Shown here: piece after piece, positions 44,573 through 54,012 of the stretch
Layout: each line of letters begins with the position of its first letter
How positions within the stretch are numbered: the stretch's first letter is position 1
Source of the DNA: Photobacterium obscurum
GTDB lineage: Bacteria; Pseudomonadota; Gammaproteobacteria; Enterobacterales; Vibrionaceae
Assembly (NCBI RefSeq): GCF_026191635.1
Contig: NZ_JAKRRW010000004.1
Coordinates: 1-64,000, forward strand
Length of the DNA stretch: 64,000 nucleotides
Reading direction: 5' to 3'
Translations under genes and position numbers: made by a program
Notes under the pieces: generated by a model
Seen by the model: the letters and a program-made list of their open reading frames with translations, nothing else
What the model was told of the DNA's origin: nothing
Databases searched by the model: none

Positions 44573-44605
44573 TATCCCCAAGTATCTTAAGGTAGCTTGG
44601 GTATA
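44573..44605. repeat. Short palindromic repeat, CTATACCCAAG family
   Basis: TATCCCCAAG at 44573 and the inverted CTTGGGTATA ending at 44605 enclose 13 bases. It lies nine bases after the LysR stop and is a minimal form of the 265-bp element. Confidence 0.65.
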
Positions 44606-44704
44606 TATCTATGCATAACTTTACGTTTTGCTGGCAATGTTAAGTTCAAAATCAGGGTATGATAAGCACTATGATTTCAAAGCGATGGGTGTTCAGTGCA
44701 AACG

Positions 44705-46636
44705 ATGTCTTCCAGTGTTTCTTTTTCCGATAGCCTGCCTTTGTTGTTGGCAGGGCCAATTTTGCGAAAATGCACCGCGTCAGAGCTTACTCTCTGGCTG
44801 GTGACCTCAGAGCCTCTAGATGCTTGTTTTTCGCTCTATCATCCCGGTGAAGAGCTGGCGTTCTATTCGCAGGAGATTAAGGCTAAGGCGCAAATCCAGA
44901 TTGGTCATTCAGCTTGGGTTACCTTGGCTTGCTTGAAAGGGGATTTTCCGGTCGATACGATACTGGAATACCAACTCGTCACGCAGGGTGGTGATATTAC
45001 GGCGTTAGTGCCTGATTTACTGTATCCCGGAGAGGAACGTCTTACTTTCAGTATTAAGACCCAAGCCGATTATGTGCTTCATGGCTCATGCCGCAACCCC
45101 CATCACCCGAGCAAAGACAGCTTGGTTGCCGCTGACAGCAAAGTGGCAGATCAGCTCATTTCTGAGCGACCATCACTGTTGATGATGAGCGGTGATCAAA
45201 TCTATGCTGATCATGTTGCAGGTCCGATGCTCGATGCTATACAGCAGGTAATTGCGTTATTGGGGCTGCCAGAAGAGACGTTTGCCCAAGGGCCTGTTGC
45301 CAATACCCAATCCTTATATCAGCATGGTTATAATTTCTATGGTCGCGATAAACTCCTGCCTCACTATGTGGATAATGGCAATTGGCTGTCAGACAGCGGA
45401 TTGCGAAAGTGGCTGCCTCATCGCGGCCGGCCAATCTTCAGTTCTCGGGAATGTGAAAATCACCTGATGAGCTTCAGCGAGTTTTTTGCGATGTATCTGC
45501 TGGTGTGGTCGCCGCAGTTATGGCAGCTTATCGACAGTGAAAAGCTGAAGAAGCAAGGCTTTCAGTGCGGGGATCGGACACTGGAACTAAGATGGCAGTT
45601 GCTCTGGCATGAAGAAAAACTGCACATTGATGAGTTTGTCGCAGGTTTGTCGCAAGTTCAGCGCCTGATGGCGCATATCCCTACCTATATGATTTTCGAT
45701 GACCATGATGTTACCGATGACTGGAACCTCACAGTCGGTTGGGAAAAGGCGGCATACGAGAATCTTTTGTCTCGTCGCATTATTGGCAATGGGTTGATCA
45801 GCTATTGGCTCTGTCAGGGCTGGGGCAATGCGCCCGAGCACTTTGACGAGAGTTTTCTGGCACAGGCAAAAGAGTATTTTTCACAGCCAAGTTGTGAGAG
45901 TCAGGATCAGTTTATCAACTATCTATATCGTTTCGAACAGTGGCATTACACCATAGAAACGACGCCGAAGATGCTGGTATTGGATACTCGCACGCGCCGC
46001 TGGCGCTCTGAATCTAAAATGAACAAGCCATCAGGGTTGATGGACTGGGAAGCATTGACCGAGTTGCAGCAGTCGTTGCTCAACGAGCCAGCGGTGATTA
46101 TTGTCTCTGCGGCCCCGATGTTTGGTGTGAAGTTTATCGAAACCTTGCAGCGCGGCATGACCTGGCTCGGGCAACCATTGCTAATTGATGCCGAAAACTG
46201 GATGGCGCAACCGGGCGCAGCTAATACCTTGTTGAGTATTTTTACTCATACCAAAACTCCGACCAATTTCGTGATCCTCTCTGGCGATGTTCATTACTCG
46301 TTTGCCTATGACGTGAAGCTACGATTTCGGCGCAGCACCCCGAATATTTACCAGATCACTTCCAGTGGGATCAAAAATGAGTTCCCCAATGCCCTACTGC
46401 GTTTTTGCGATGTGATGGACAGAGCGCTTTATAGCCCACACTCGCCGCTGAACTGGTTTACTAAGCGTAAGCGTTTAAAAATTAGCAAGCGTGACCCGGA
46501 TACCACGGGCAATCACAGGTTGGTGAACCGTAGTGCGATTGGTGAGTTACGGCTGGATAAAAACGGGAAACCAAATGATATTGCCATATTGACCGCAGAA
46601 GGAGAGCGTGTGAGTTTTCCGCCGATTGAGCGGTAA
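44705..46636 (+). CDS. PhoD-like metallophosphatase
   Basis: 643 residues from the ATG at 44705 (a GTG three codons earlier is possible). No signal peptide. The catalytic domain has LHGSCRNPHHPS, LMMSGDQIYADH (about residues 160-170), MIFDDHDVTDDWN and VILSGDVHYSF, the metal-ligand Asp/Asn/His pattern of PhoD-type phosphatases. It probably cleaves a phosphoester or acts on a similar substrate in the cytoplasm. A terminator follows at 46691. Confidence 0.9.
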   Translation: MSSSVSFSDSLPLLLAGPILRKCTASELTLWLVTSEPLDACFSLYHPGEELAFYSQEIKAKAQIQIGHSAWVTLACLKGDFPVDTILEYQLVTQGGDITALVPDLLYPGEERLTFSIKTQADYVLHGSCRNPHHPSKDSLVAADSKVADQLISERPSLLMMSGDQIYADHVAGPMLDAIQQVIALLGLPEETFAQGPVANTQSLYQHGYNFYGRDKLLPHYVDNGNWLSDSGLRKWLPHRGRPIFSSRECENHLMSFSEFFAMYLLVWSPQLWQLIDSEKLKKQGFQCGDRTLELRWQLLWHEEKLHIDEFVAGLSQVQRLMAHIPTYMIFDDHDVTDDWNLTVGWEKAAYENLLSRRIIGNGLISYWLCQGWGNAPEHFDESFLAQAKEYFSQPSCESQDQFINYLYRFEQWHYTIETTPKMLVLDTRTRRWRSESKMNKPSGLMDWEALTELQQSLLNEPAVIIVSAAPMFGVKFIETLQRGMTWLGQPLLIDAENWMAQPGAANTLLSIFTHTKTPTNFVILSGDVHYSFAYDVKLRFRRSTPNIYQITSSGIKNEFPNALLRFCDVMDRALYSPHSPLNWFTKRKRLKISKRDPDTTGNHRLVNRSAIGELRLDKNGKPNDIAILTAEGERVSFPPIER

Positions 46637-46690
46637 TACTGTCAGTCAATAACAGGGAGCTGTTGCTCGTTCCCACGCTTAGTTTCAAAA

Positions 46691-46720
46691 TGCCCCGGAA
46701 TCCGAGGCATTTTTGTTTTG
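46691..46720. terminator. Bidirectional terminator after the PhoD-like gene
   Basis: TGCCCCGG-AAT-CCGAGGCA followed by TTTTTGTTTT. It sits between convergent genes. Confidence 0.8.
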
Positions 46721-46728
46721 ATTGTTTC

Positions 46729-46756
46729 TATACCCAAGTATCTGAGTTTGGGTATT
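46729..46756. repeat. Short palindromic repeat at the end of the EEP-family gene
   Basis: TATACCCAAG at 46729 and the inverted TTTGGGTATT end at 46756. It overlaps the stop codon of the minus-strand gene. Confidence 0.6.
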
Positions 46757-48146
46757 AGAACTTAGCTTTGATCCAAACCATGCGATGGTCTGAAGAAACT
46801 GATTTACCGTCACCGTACTGACCGATACGCGCATCGTTGAACAGCTTGCGACCTTCCTCGTAAGACGCGGCCCAGTATACGCCAGCATCAACAATATTCA
46901 GGTTTGCAGATGGCATTGCGTAGTCGACGCCAAGGCCAAATGTTGACGTAATGCGGTTTGGTTGTGGGTGATCCAGTGCTTTGTCTACCGCATGTTCCGC
47001 AGCGCCGTAGCTGGTTGGATACAACTCACCGTTCATTACTTTTTGGTTTACCAGTGGGTTATCATGAAGTGCTTTCATCACATCACTCTCTCCATCACCA
47101 GCCAGTGGCTCTAGGTTTTGGTCGCCCATGATCACGAACTTAGCACCATCGGCTAAGCCACCATTTTGACCTGCGTCGTCGTAGAAGAATTCTTTACCTT
47201 GAATATATTGATTCCAGAATTCAACTTCTGCTGCGTTTTGAGCTTTGTTTTTACCCGTATCGAACACTGGCGGTGTAGGGTGAGACATCAGAAGGTGAAT
47301 GATCTCTTTGCCATTTTTCGTTGGAATAATGATTGGTGCATCTACGTGGTTCTTTGAAGAAAGACGAACTTTTTCCCACTCTTCAGTAGAATACCACTCA
47401 TCACCACAGTTCATGCCGTCAGGAATCTTCTGCGGATCGTCGCAGAGAGTGATGGTAGGGATTTGTTCACCTTCGAGATCTTTCCACTTGAACGTTTGGA
47501 AAGTACGCGTGTTTTCTGTATCAATCTCATATTGTGACATCAACGCAAACGCGTATTGACCGTGATACCAACCAAAGCCCCAAGAGTCACCTGGACCTTC
47601 TTCAATCTTGCCGTTGTTATCTAGATCGAGCCCACTAAATAGACCCGTGTTCGTTGAGTAAGACTCAAAGTGAGGGTATTCAATTGGTTCAAGGTTTGCT
47701 TCACCGCCAGCACCATCAATGCTTTGAGCGACAGACAAGTAGTTTGCCTGGAAACCAGTTAGTGCAGCTTTGTCTTTACCAGTACCATCGTTGTTGTACT
47801 CAGCCATCATAAGAACGTTTGGACGGTTTTTCTGAATAATGGCAGCGACGTTACGGATCTGGATAACTTTTTCTGCTGTGGTTTTGTCGGTTTCAGCAAT
47901 CGTACCGTCTAGGTAAGCTGTTACGAGTTCTTTTTGTTTCGCTGGCGCGATTTGCATTTCAGCAACAAGATCTTCGAATGTATTGCGATCAAATGAAAGG
48001 TTGTACGTCGCTACTTTCACTTCTGTTGTTTGTACAGGAACATACTTTGTATCTGTTTCATATTTTGTTTCTGTATCGTCACAACCAGTCAGAAGTGCAG
48101 CACTGATAACTAAAGCTACGGGAGAGATAAGAGTTTTCATAAGCAT
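46755..48146 (-). CDS. Endonuclease/exonuclease/phosphatase-family lipoprotein
   Basis: 463 residues (ATG at 48146; AAGG upstream). A lipoprotein signal (LLTGC-DDTET) is followed by an EEP-fold domain: VKVATYNLSFD, MMAEYNND, LMSHPTPP, FVIMGDQNLEP and a final SSDHRMVWIK, which contain the usual Asn, Glu, Asp, Asn and His of the active site. It should hydrolyse a phosphodiester or phosphomonoester at the outer membrane surface; the substrate is unknown. Confidence 0.88.
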   Translation of the reverse strand: MLMKTLISPVALVISAALLTGCDDTETKYETDTKYVPVQTTEVKVATYNLSFDRNTFEDLVAEMQIAPAKQKELVTAYLDGTIAETDKTTAEKVIQIRNVAAIIQKNRPNVLMMAEYNNDGTGKDKAALTGFQANYLSVAQSIDGAGGEANLEPIEYPHFESYSTNTGLFSGLDLDNNGKIEEGPGDSWGFGWYHGQYAFALMSQYEIDTENTRTFQTFKWKDLEGEQIPTITLCDDPQKIPDGMNCGDEWYSTEEWEKVRLSSKNHVDAPIIIPTKNGKEIIHLLMSHPTPPVFDTGKNKAQNAAEVEFWNQYIQGKEFFYDDAGQNGGLADGAKFVIMGDQNLEPLAGDGESDVMKALHDNPLVNQKVMNGELYPTSYGAAEHAVDKALDHPQPNRITSTFGLGVDYAMPSANLNIVDAGVYWAASYEEGRKLFNDARIGQYGDGKSVSSDHRMVWIKAKF

Positions 48147-48619
48147 TGCTTACCTTTTATTAATTTGCGCAAATAATATAGGTGTCAATACAAAATCGCA
48201 GTGATTACAATCACATGGGTGGTGACTGATTTTCATTGCTTCTCTATGTTTATGTGATTTTCATAGCAGTAACAGCATTTTCAACAGCAATCGTGCACAT
48301 ACGAAATGATTTTTAATTTGATTTGAAATGTTGGGATTTAGATGATATTTATTTTGGCAATATTATGATGCTAGACGCTAAGCGTTAATAAACTTTGCCC
48401 CTCATCGAATTAGCTTTTTCCAGATAAATTGTCACTGCTTCATCGCTTGTGACATATAGACCAATGTCCTGAGATGGGCTCTGATTGTTGACCTAAAGAC
48501 ATCTCGTTTACTTGAGCCCATCTCGTGGATATATTTGCGGTATTCTTGCGTGGTTTAGGGGAAATAAATTATGGCGGCAATTTTTCAGCCCGTTGCCAAC
48601 TTCGGTGTTGTTCCCTAAT
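48147..48619. other. Intergenic with a long inverted repeat
   Basis: No gene supported. At 48471-48481 GAGATGGGCTC pairs perfectly with GAGCCCATCTC at 48514-48524 around a 32-base loop. It lies on the 3' side of the minus-strand CBS gene and upstream of the EEP gene, and may end the CBS transcript or bind a protein. Confidence 0.5.
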
Positions 48620-49069
48620 TCAGGAATGAACCTCCTGCTCGTGTTTTATCTCTTTCTCGGTGAGCTTCATCAGATCATTCGTCGCTTCAGCGAGTAAACT
48701 AACCACATCATCGGCAGTGATAATACCTGCAAGACCTCCCCGCTCGTTAACAACAGGCAACCGGCGCATACCATGTTTGTGCATGACATCCAGCGTGTCA
48801 AATAAGCTTGTCTCTTCTATAACCGTTACAAGGGGACTACTCATGACATCTTTAACGCTAATAGAGTCAATCGGGATTTCTGGCGCAATTACCAGAATGA
48901 CCAAATCCCGATCGGTGACGATACCAAGGGGGACATTTTCATCCCCCTGCTTCTCTGTAACAATCAAATTACCGACATGGTATTCACGCATAAGTTTGGC
49001 AACCTCGGTAATTGTTGTATCGGGCTCTGTTATAACCACCTGACGATTACAATATACGCCTGCCGTCAT
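48620..49069 (-). CDS. CBS-domain pair protein
   Basis: 149 residues, two CBS motifs (about 8-65 and 75-132, VYCNRQVVITEPDTTITEVAKLM; SPLVTVIEETSLFDTLDVM..GMRRLPVVNERGGLAGIITADD). CBS pairs bind adenosine nucleotides and act as sensors. Start ATG with GGAG upstream. A stand-alone CBS protein; partner unknown. Confidence 0.93.
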   Translation of the reverse strand: MTAGVYCNRQVVITEPDTTITEVAKLMREYHVGNLIVTEKQGDENVPLGIVTDRDLVILVIAPEIPIDSISVKDVMSSPLVTVIEETSLFDTLDVMHKHGMRRLPVVNERGGLAGIITADDVVSLLAEATNDLMKLTEKEIKHEQEVHS

Positions 49070-49487
49070 GATATTTCTCCAAAAAGGGGAACGCTAGAAA
49101 ATGTACCAATAACACTAGTCTATCCCTTTGAAAGTGCCACTCTTGGAGATGATTTTGGTTGTTATATTCATAAAGTATGGAGATTTGTTATCAACGACCA
49201 ATGAGCAGTAATTGCTGGGATGTTGAAGAAGGATATTAAGGTTGAAATAAGGGAGGTTTGTTGGAGGAAGAAGCTATTCTATTTTTTCTCATTATTGAGC
49301 CACTCATTTATTGATTAAAGTAATAGTATGGATAAGGTTATATTTTAGCTGTTTTCAGCGGAGTTTATAAAATTGGCTTAATATTGATTTATAAGGATTT
49401 AGTAGATGCCTTTTCTTAGTTCATGCTTGTCTGGCTAGTAACTGGAAGTCGAATATAAGGTATCAGTCAAATCAAGGAGGAGAGTTT
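49070..49487. other. Intergenic, no gene seen
   Basis: Divergent promoter region between the CBS gene and the Rid-like gene. No ORF or repeat of note. Confidence 0.5.
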
Positions 49488-49898
49488 ATGGGGTTCAAAA
49501 GTCCATTTAACACAGATGTTCTTCCAATGCTGAGGTTTCCCTGGGCATGTATGTTTTCTGAAAAAGATGAGGTGGTATTTGTCGATAGCCACCTTGATTG
49601 GGAACGTCGAGAATGTGCCTCCCACCTTATTGGTGATTTATATGGTCAGACGAAGTTGGCGATTGAGAGGTTGAATCAGGAAGTTGCCGCAGTGGGTTTG
49701 ACTCTTCATGATGTTGCTCGTACCGAAGTCACCTTGTCAGCCGACGTCAAAGATGATCAGCTGCCAGAACTCTTTGAGATGCTGAGAGTTTTCCCTGGCG
49801 AGGTCGAGGTTAATTACGCAGAAAGCTCTTTCTTTTGGGGGCGCCAGCAAAAAACGCCCGAGAAGCTTATTACCATTGAAGTGATGCTAGTTCGTTAG
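49488..49898 (+). CDS. Divergent Rid-family (YjgF-like) protein
   Basis: 136 residues. The central part (GQTKLAIERLNQEVAAVGLTLHDVARTEVTLSAD shortened here) follows the Rid pattern of a helix and strand, but the catalytic Arg and CPARS motif of RidA are missing. It is therefore unlikely to be an imine deaminase. A very strong ribosome site (AGGAGGAG) precedes the ATG. Its stop is two bases from the end of the convergent AraC gene. Confidence 0.65.
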   Translation: MGFKSPFNTDVLPMLRFPWACMFSEKDEVVFVDSHLDWERRECASHLIGDLYGQTKLAIERLNQEVAAVGLTLHDVARTEVTLSADVKDDQLPELFEMLRVFPGEVEVNYAESSFFWGRQQKTPEKLITIEVMLVR

Positions 49899-49899
49899 G

Positions 49900-50679
49900 T
49901 CACTTGGGTATAGATCGCAAATACTGATGAGGCGTTTCTCCTGTATGTTGGCGGAAAAAGCTGATAAATGCACTGTCGCTGGAAAACTCAAGTTGGAAGG
50001 CGACATCGGTTATGCTTGTGTTCTCAGCCAACAGTTCAATAGCCTTCATTAATCGCCATTGCTGGCGCCAAGATTGATAGGGCATCCCTGTTTCACGAGA
50101 AAAAATACGGCTGATAGTTTTGTCGCTAGCACCAACCATGCTTGCGGTTTGGTTTAGTGACGGTGGGATACCATTATGCTGTTCAATAGCTTTTAGCCAT
50201 TCTTGCAGGCGATGATCTTGTGGTTTAGGCAAGGTGAGAGTTTCTTCCGGTGCGACCTTTAGTTCTTGCCAAAACAAAGCCAATAACGCCTGCTGCTCTT
50301 GGCTTGGCATATCCCATGGCCAGAAAGCCATCCTTTCGATTAGCTCCCGAAGCAATCCATTGACGCTGAGTACTTTCAGTTCATTAGGAAGGTGCTGAAA
50401 ACAATCAGTGTCGAAATAGATTGAGCGGTAGGCCACCACATTTCGCATTACCGCGCAGTGTTCGATCCCGGCAGGGATCCAGGCTGCCCGAGTGGGGGGA
50501 AGGACGCACTGCATATTGCTGAGAGTAATGCTCATACATCCTGCTGGCGCGTACAGAAGCTGAGCTTTTTGATGGTGGTGCATACCGGAGTCGTGTCGGC
50601 CGATATCTGCAGCAATTCCGACTACGGTATTGTCTATTTGATCCGGATTGAACCTGTCTTGCTCTGTGATTTGCGCCAT
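49900..50679 (-). CDS. AraC-family regulator with N-terminal cupin
   Basis: 259 residues. Cupin-like sensor (about 30-110, HHHQKAQLLYAPAGCMSI) and a C-terminal double-HTH (about 165-257, ASMVGASDKTISRIFSRETGMPYQSW...FSSDSAFISFFRQHTGETPHQY). The last residues and the stop (SIPK-TGA) fall within an end of the TATACCC repeat. Target unknown. Confidence 0.93.
   Translation of the reverse strand: MAQITEQDRFNPDQIDNTVVGIAADIGRHDSGMHHHQKAQLLYAPAGCMSITLSNMQCVLPPTRAAWIPAGIEHCAVMRNVVAYRSIYFDTDCFQHLPNELKVLSVNGLLRELIERMAFWPWDMPSQEQQALLALFWQELKVAPEETLTLPKPQDHRLQEWLKAIEQHNGIPPSLNQTASMVGASDKTISRIFSRETGMPYQSWRQQWRLMKAIELLAENTSITDVAFQLEFSSDSAFISFFRQHTGETPHQYLRSIPK
49903..49912. repeat. Half of the CTATACCCAAG repeat inside the AraC gene end
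   Basis: CTTGGGTATA, identical to one end of the palindromic element; read on the minus strand it supplies the final codons before the AraC stop. Confidence 0.55.
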
Positions 50680-50903
50680 TTGTCTTTATTCTGTTGTTTA
50701 CCTGAAAAGTATTATATTTAGACTTTCCAAATTTGGCTATGTACGAAAAGCGGCATGCAGCAGTCGCTAGTTGTTAAAACCATCGGTATTGAGTGACCTT
50801 ATCAGGTTATAACCAACTAAACTTTAATCATAAATAGAGAGTTTGTCTGGATTCTGGTTGAACTCGGAAGTCGTTGAATGGCGACCAGATCTGAGGAGGT
50901 ATT

Positions 50904-51281
50904 ATGAGCTACGTACATGGAATCTCGGTGGATGTGGATCGTGTCGATGGCAATATTTTCATGGAGTGTACTGCGATGGGGACACTTACCCATGCTGATT
51001 ACGAAAAAATAATGCCACTGCTTGACGAGGCATTGGAAGGAGTAGAAGAGCCTGTTGTTAATGTGTATGTCGATGGGGCTGAGTTTAAGGGGTGGGAATT
51101 GCAGGCGGCTTGGGATGAGATAAATTTAGGATGGAAACACGGAAAGAAATTGAACAAAGTCGCTTTCTATGGAAATAGCCATTGGCAGGAAGTGATGTCT
51201 CGGGTGGGTAATTGGTTTGTCTCTGGAGAGTTCAGGTATTTTGACGAGCCGCTGGATGCACTTACCTGGTTGAGAGATTAG
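50904..51281 (+). CDS. SpoIIAA-like STAS/SEC14-type protein
   Basis: 125 residues, cytoplasmic. The sequence MECTAMGTLTHADYEKIMPLLDEAL...VNVYVDGAEFKGWELQAAWDEINLGWKHGKKLNKVAFYG matches the SpoIIAA-like family, small alpha/beta proteins whose role is unclear. GAGGAGGT precedes the ATG. Divergent from the AraC gene by 224 bases, so it may be its target. Confidence 0.85.
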   Translation: MSYVHGISVDVDRVDGNIFMECTAMGTLTHADYEKIMPLLDEALEGVEEPVVNVYVDGAEFKGWELQAAWDEINLGWKHGKKLNKVAFYGNSHWQEVMSRVGNWFVSGEFRYFDEPLDALTWLRD

Positions 51282-51438
51282 AGCAGAGCTTTTGTCCGAA
51301 TTTGTATTATGGTATTGAAATGGCTAATGAATTAGAATCAAATAACTGCTTTTGTTTAATCTGACGCATATGTCACTTCGTCATATTATATTTAATCAAA
51401 TGCCAACACACCTTAATAACAATTCGAACAGGTTGAAA

Positions 51439-52107
51439 ATGGACAAAACTAACAAGGTAGTTGCTTTACTGGCCGCACTATTGCCTTTAACCAGTATGGC
51501 CGAGGCTAAAAGTATCAGTGAGAATACGAAGCCAACTGAAGCCCCAATGAGGTATTTTGTGGGGATCAAGGGAGGCTTCAGTCAGGTTAGTAACTCGGAT
51601 CGTGTTCAGTTGAGCAATGGCGATAAGCTTGAGGCTTCGACAACGGATCACGAAGGTTTCGCAGGGCTGGATATTGGTATCTATACACCAGGTGGGCACA
51701 GTCGTGTGTACTACAGTTACGAACGACATACGTCGGAAAGTATGTTTAGTGGGACACCTGCGTATGAGACAACAGCAAATATGAATTTGCTAAGTGCTGA
51801 CTACCTTTTCCGCCATCAGGATTCCGTCACGCCATTTGTTGGCTTGCACATTGGTTACGCCAGTGTTGAACCTGAATCCAGTTTTCCTGATGGATTTGAA
51901 GTCAGCGGTGTTGTGTTTGGGTTACAAGCCGGAATTGGTTGGACGGTGACGGAGCAGTTTGGATTCGATCTTGGTATGCGTCATTCGATATTGCCTTCTG
52001 ATATCAAAACCTGGGACGGTGTCGATAATGATGGCAATAGCGTGACGTTTGAGTCTCAGCAAAACGGTGTAACCTCTTTTTATGCCAGTGTTAACTATCG
52101 CTTCTAA
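51439..52107 (+). CDS. Small outer-membrane barrel protein (OmpA/OmpW-like)
   Basis: 222 residues from the ATG at 51439; the longer frame from 51352 is not supported because a normal signal peptide begins here (ending SMAEA). The mature protein is an eight-strand barrel with VGIKGGFSQVSN near the start, LSADYLFRHQD..TPFVGLHIGYA in the middle, and ends SFYASVNYRF. Function unknown. Confidence 0.82.
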   Translation: MDKTNKVVALLAALLPLTSMAEAKSISENTKPTEAPMRYFVGIKGGFSQVSNSDRVQLSNGDKLEASTTDHEGFAGLDIGIYTPGGHSRVYYSYERHTSESMFSGTPAYETTANMNLLSADYLFRHQDSVTPFVGLHIGYASVEPESSFPDGFEVSGVVFGLQAGIGWTVTEQFGFDLGMRHSILPSDIKTWDGVDNDGNSVTFESQQNGVTSFYASVNYRF

Positions 52108-52235
52108 ACTCCTCTGAATGGTTGTGATGACGGTGTCGGTGTACGGGAGGGTCACTGCATCGGTTTACTCAGCGTTTCAGCTGCGTATAATGCCCTGCTA
52201 GTTTAACGACAACCATTATCAGTAAGGACTTCAGT

Positions 52236-53111
52236 TTGAAGCTATTTGTCAGAGATCTTACCGTCATCGATGCCTCTTTCCTTTGCGAAAAGCGAGGTAT
52301 GGTGGGAGAAAGTTGGATTCTCGATGTGGTGATGTCGGGTGAGCTGAATGAAATGAGCATGGTGCTAGATTTCAGCCGAGTCAAAAAGCAAATCAAACAG
52401 CTGGTGGATGAGTACGTCGATCATCGCCTGATTGTGCCGACTCAGAGCTCCCGTATTCATGTTGCCGAAAGCAAGCCGGGTTACGCGACTGTCGACTTAA
52501 TGCGTAACGATAAAAGTATCCACTTAAATTGCCCGGATCAGGCTTATTGTTTTATTGAAGATGATACGGTAACAATCGAATCTGTTACTCAGCATCTGTA
52601 TCAGGTTCTCGATGGTAAGCTACCGGAAAACGTGCAGGGGTTGGAGCTAAAATTGCGCCACGAGACAATTGACGGTGCTTTTTATCATTACACTCATGGC
52701 CTTAAAAAGCATGATGGCAACTGTCAGCGGATTGCCCATGGCCACCGTTCGCCGGTTGAGCTGTTTGTTGATGGCGAGCGAGATGCTGAGCTAGAGCAAC
52801 AGTGGGCAGAGCGCTGGCAAGATATCTATTTGGGCAGCCGTGAAGATGAAGTGGCATTGTCTGAACTGAATCTGAGTGAGCATGCTGCGAGCATCTCTGA
52901 TTTAAGCCACTATGGTTTCCGTTACACGGCTCCTCAGGGGGAGTTTGAATTGGCTATCGCGCGCTCTGAAACTGAAGTGCTGAATACTGACACAACGGTT
53001 GAATTGTTGGCACATTATATTGCTGATCAAGTCAGTCCGCAGGTGACAGGTAAATCGCTCGAAGTGGTGGCGTATGAAGGTGTCGGCAAAGGTGCCATGG
53101 CCTCTAAATAA
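52236..53111 (+). CDS. Two-domain QueD/6-pyruvoyl-tetrahydropterin synthase-like protein
   Basis: 291 residues, TTG start at 52236 with AAGGA seven bases upstream. The first half has the family DF..VK segment (MVLDFSRVKKQIKQLVDEYVDHRL, His63) but no HGH zinc motif. The second half (about 148-291) has HYTHGLKKHDGNCQRIAHGHRSPVEL with Cys163 and the zinc-type His168/His170. The two halves look complementary. Family members make 6-carboxytetrahydropterin for queuosine or related pteridines; the activity here is uncertain. A bidirectional terminator follows. Confidence 0.78.
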   Translation: MKLFVRDLTVIDASFLCEKRGMVGESWILDVVMSGELNEMSMVLDFSRVKKQIKQLVDEYVDHRLIVPTQSSRIHVAESKPGYATVDLMRNDKSIHLNCPDQAYCFIEDDTVTIESVTQHLYQVLDGKLPENVQGLELKLRHETIDGAFYHYTHGLKKHDGNCQRIAHGHRSPVELFVDGERDAELEQQWAERWQDIYLGSREDEVALSELNLSEHAASISDLSHYGFRYTAPQGEFELAIARSETEVLNTDTTVELLAHYIADQVSPQVTGKSLEVVAYEGVGKGAMASK

Positions 53112-53129
53112 CCTTTCAGTAATTAAGAT

Positions 53130-53158
53130 AAAGCCCTTTATTTTCAAGGGCTTTATAA
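53130..53158. terminator. Bidirectional terminator
   Basis: AAAGCCCTT and AAGGGCTTT form a nine-pair stem between convergent genes. Confidence 0.8.
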
Positions 53159-53195
53159 TACCAATTTACCTAAGTTTCTGACCATTCTCTTTTCT

Positions 53196-53699
53196 TCACT
53201 GTTTAAGTGTTTTTTGTGCCCAGTCACGAATAAGTTGTTTTTCGTAAATAAGCACTTTGTCTTTGTGCATGCCAAAGACACTTGCCTGATAATTCAAGTC
53301 GGTCAACCTTACCAAATCTGATTTGATAACTTCCTCATTTAGCATGATCTGATATTTGAAAGTGATGGCCGGAGGGGTTACGGATGTCAGGATCCTAAAT
53401 GGCTGCCCTGTTGTTGAGCTGAAGCGGGTATCTCCGGCCAAATCAAGGTCAATAACCTTAACTGTCAGTTTCTGCTTCGGTTTGAGGTATACGCTGGCCA
53501 TGTCACTAAATTGCTCGCTAAGAATTTCGAATACCCGCTTCTGATACCGTGCTTGACTACCACTTGTTGTTCTGACATCCCGGTAGGTTTCTGGGCTAAC
53601 CCAAGTTACCGACACCAGCGATATATCAATGGTTTCATCAGCTACCGAGGCAACACTGCACGAGAGAAGGATAGCTGTGAGCCAGATAGGAAGTTTCAT
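53196..53699 (-). CDS. DUF3016 exported protein
   Basis: 167 residues with signal peptide (ending VASVADE). VTWVSPETYRDVRT and the later KLTVKVIDLDLAGD...YQIML pattern match DUF3016, exported proteins of unknown role. Convergent with the QueD-like gene. Confidence 0.85.
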   Translation of the reverse strand: MKLPIWLTAILLSCSVASVADETIDISLVSVTWVSPETYRDVRTTSGSQARYQKRVFEILSEQFSDMASVYLKPKQKLTVKVIDLDLAGDTRFSSTTGQPFRILTSVTPPAITFKYQIMLNEEVIKSDLVRLTDLNYQASVFGMHKDKVLIYEKQLIRDWAQKTLKQ

Positions 53700-54012
53700 G
53701 GGTGAGAGTCTCCGTAGGTACAGATATCTAAACTGGCTTGATATATGCCAAGAAATTGGCTTAACCCGCGCTTATCTTGGCAAATAATAGTCTTTATTCT
53801 TATCACTAAGTTTATCAAACGCTACAGTATCCGTGTGTTGCAATGCATTGGTTGCCTGAGGACTGTTTTATTTATGCTGTAAGTAAAAATATAAATATTT
53901 TCATGAACTATACTTATTCGGATGAATTTAAGAAATAACCATTTTAATAATAATGACTTATCGACATTGGTAATTCTCAGGCTTTGCCCAAAAGAAGGGA
54001 GACGAACCATTA
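53700..54012. other. Intergenic, no gene seen
   Basis: Divergent promoter region between the DUF3016 gene and the DUF3943 gene. AT-rich, with no ORF or strong repeat. Confidence 0.5.
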
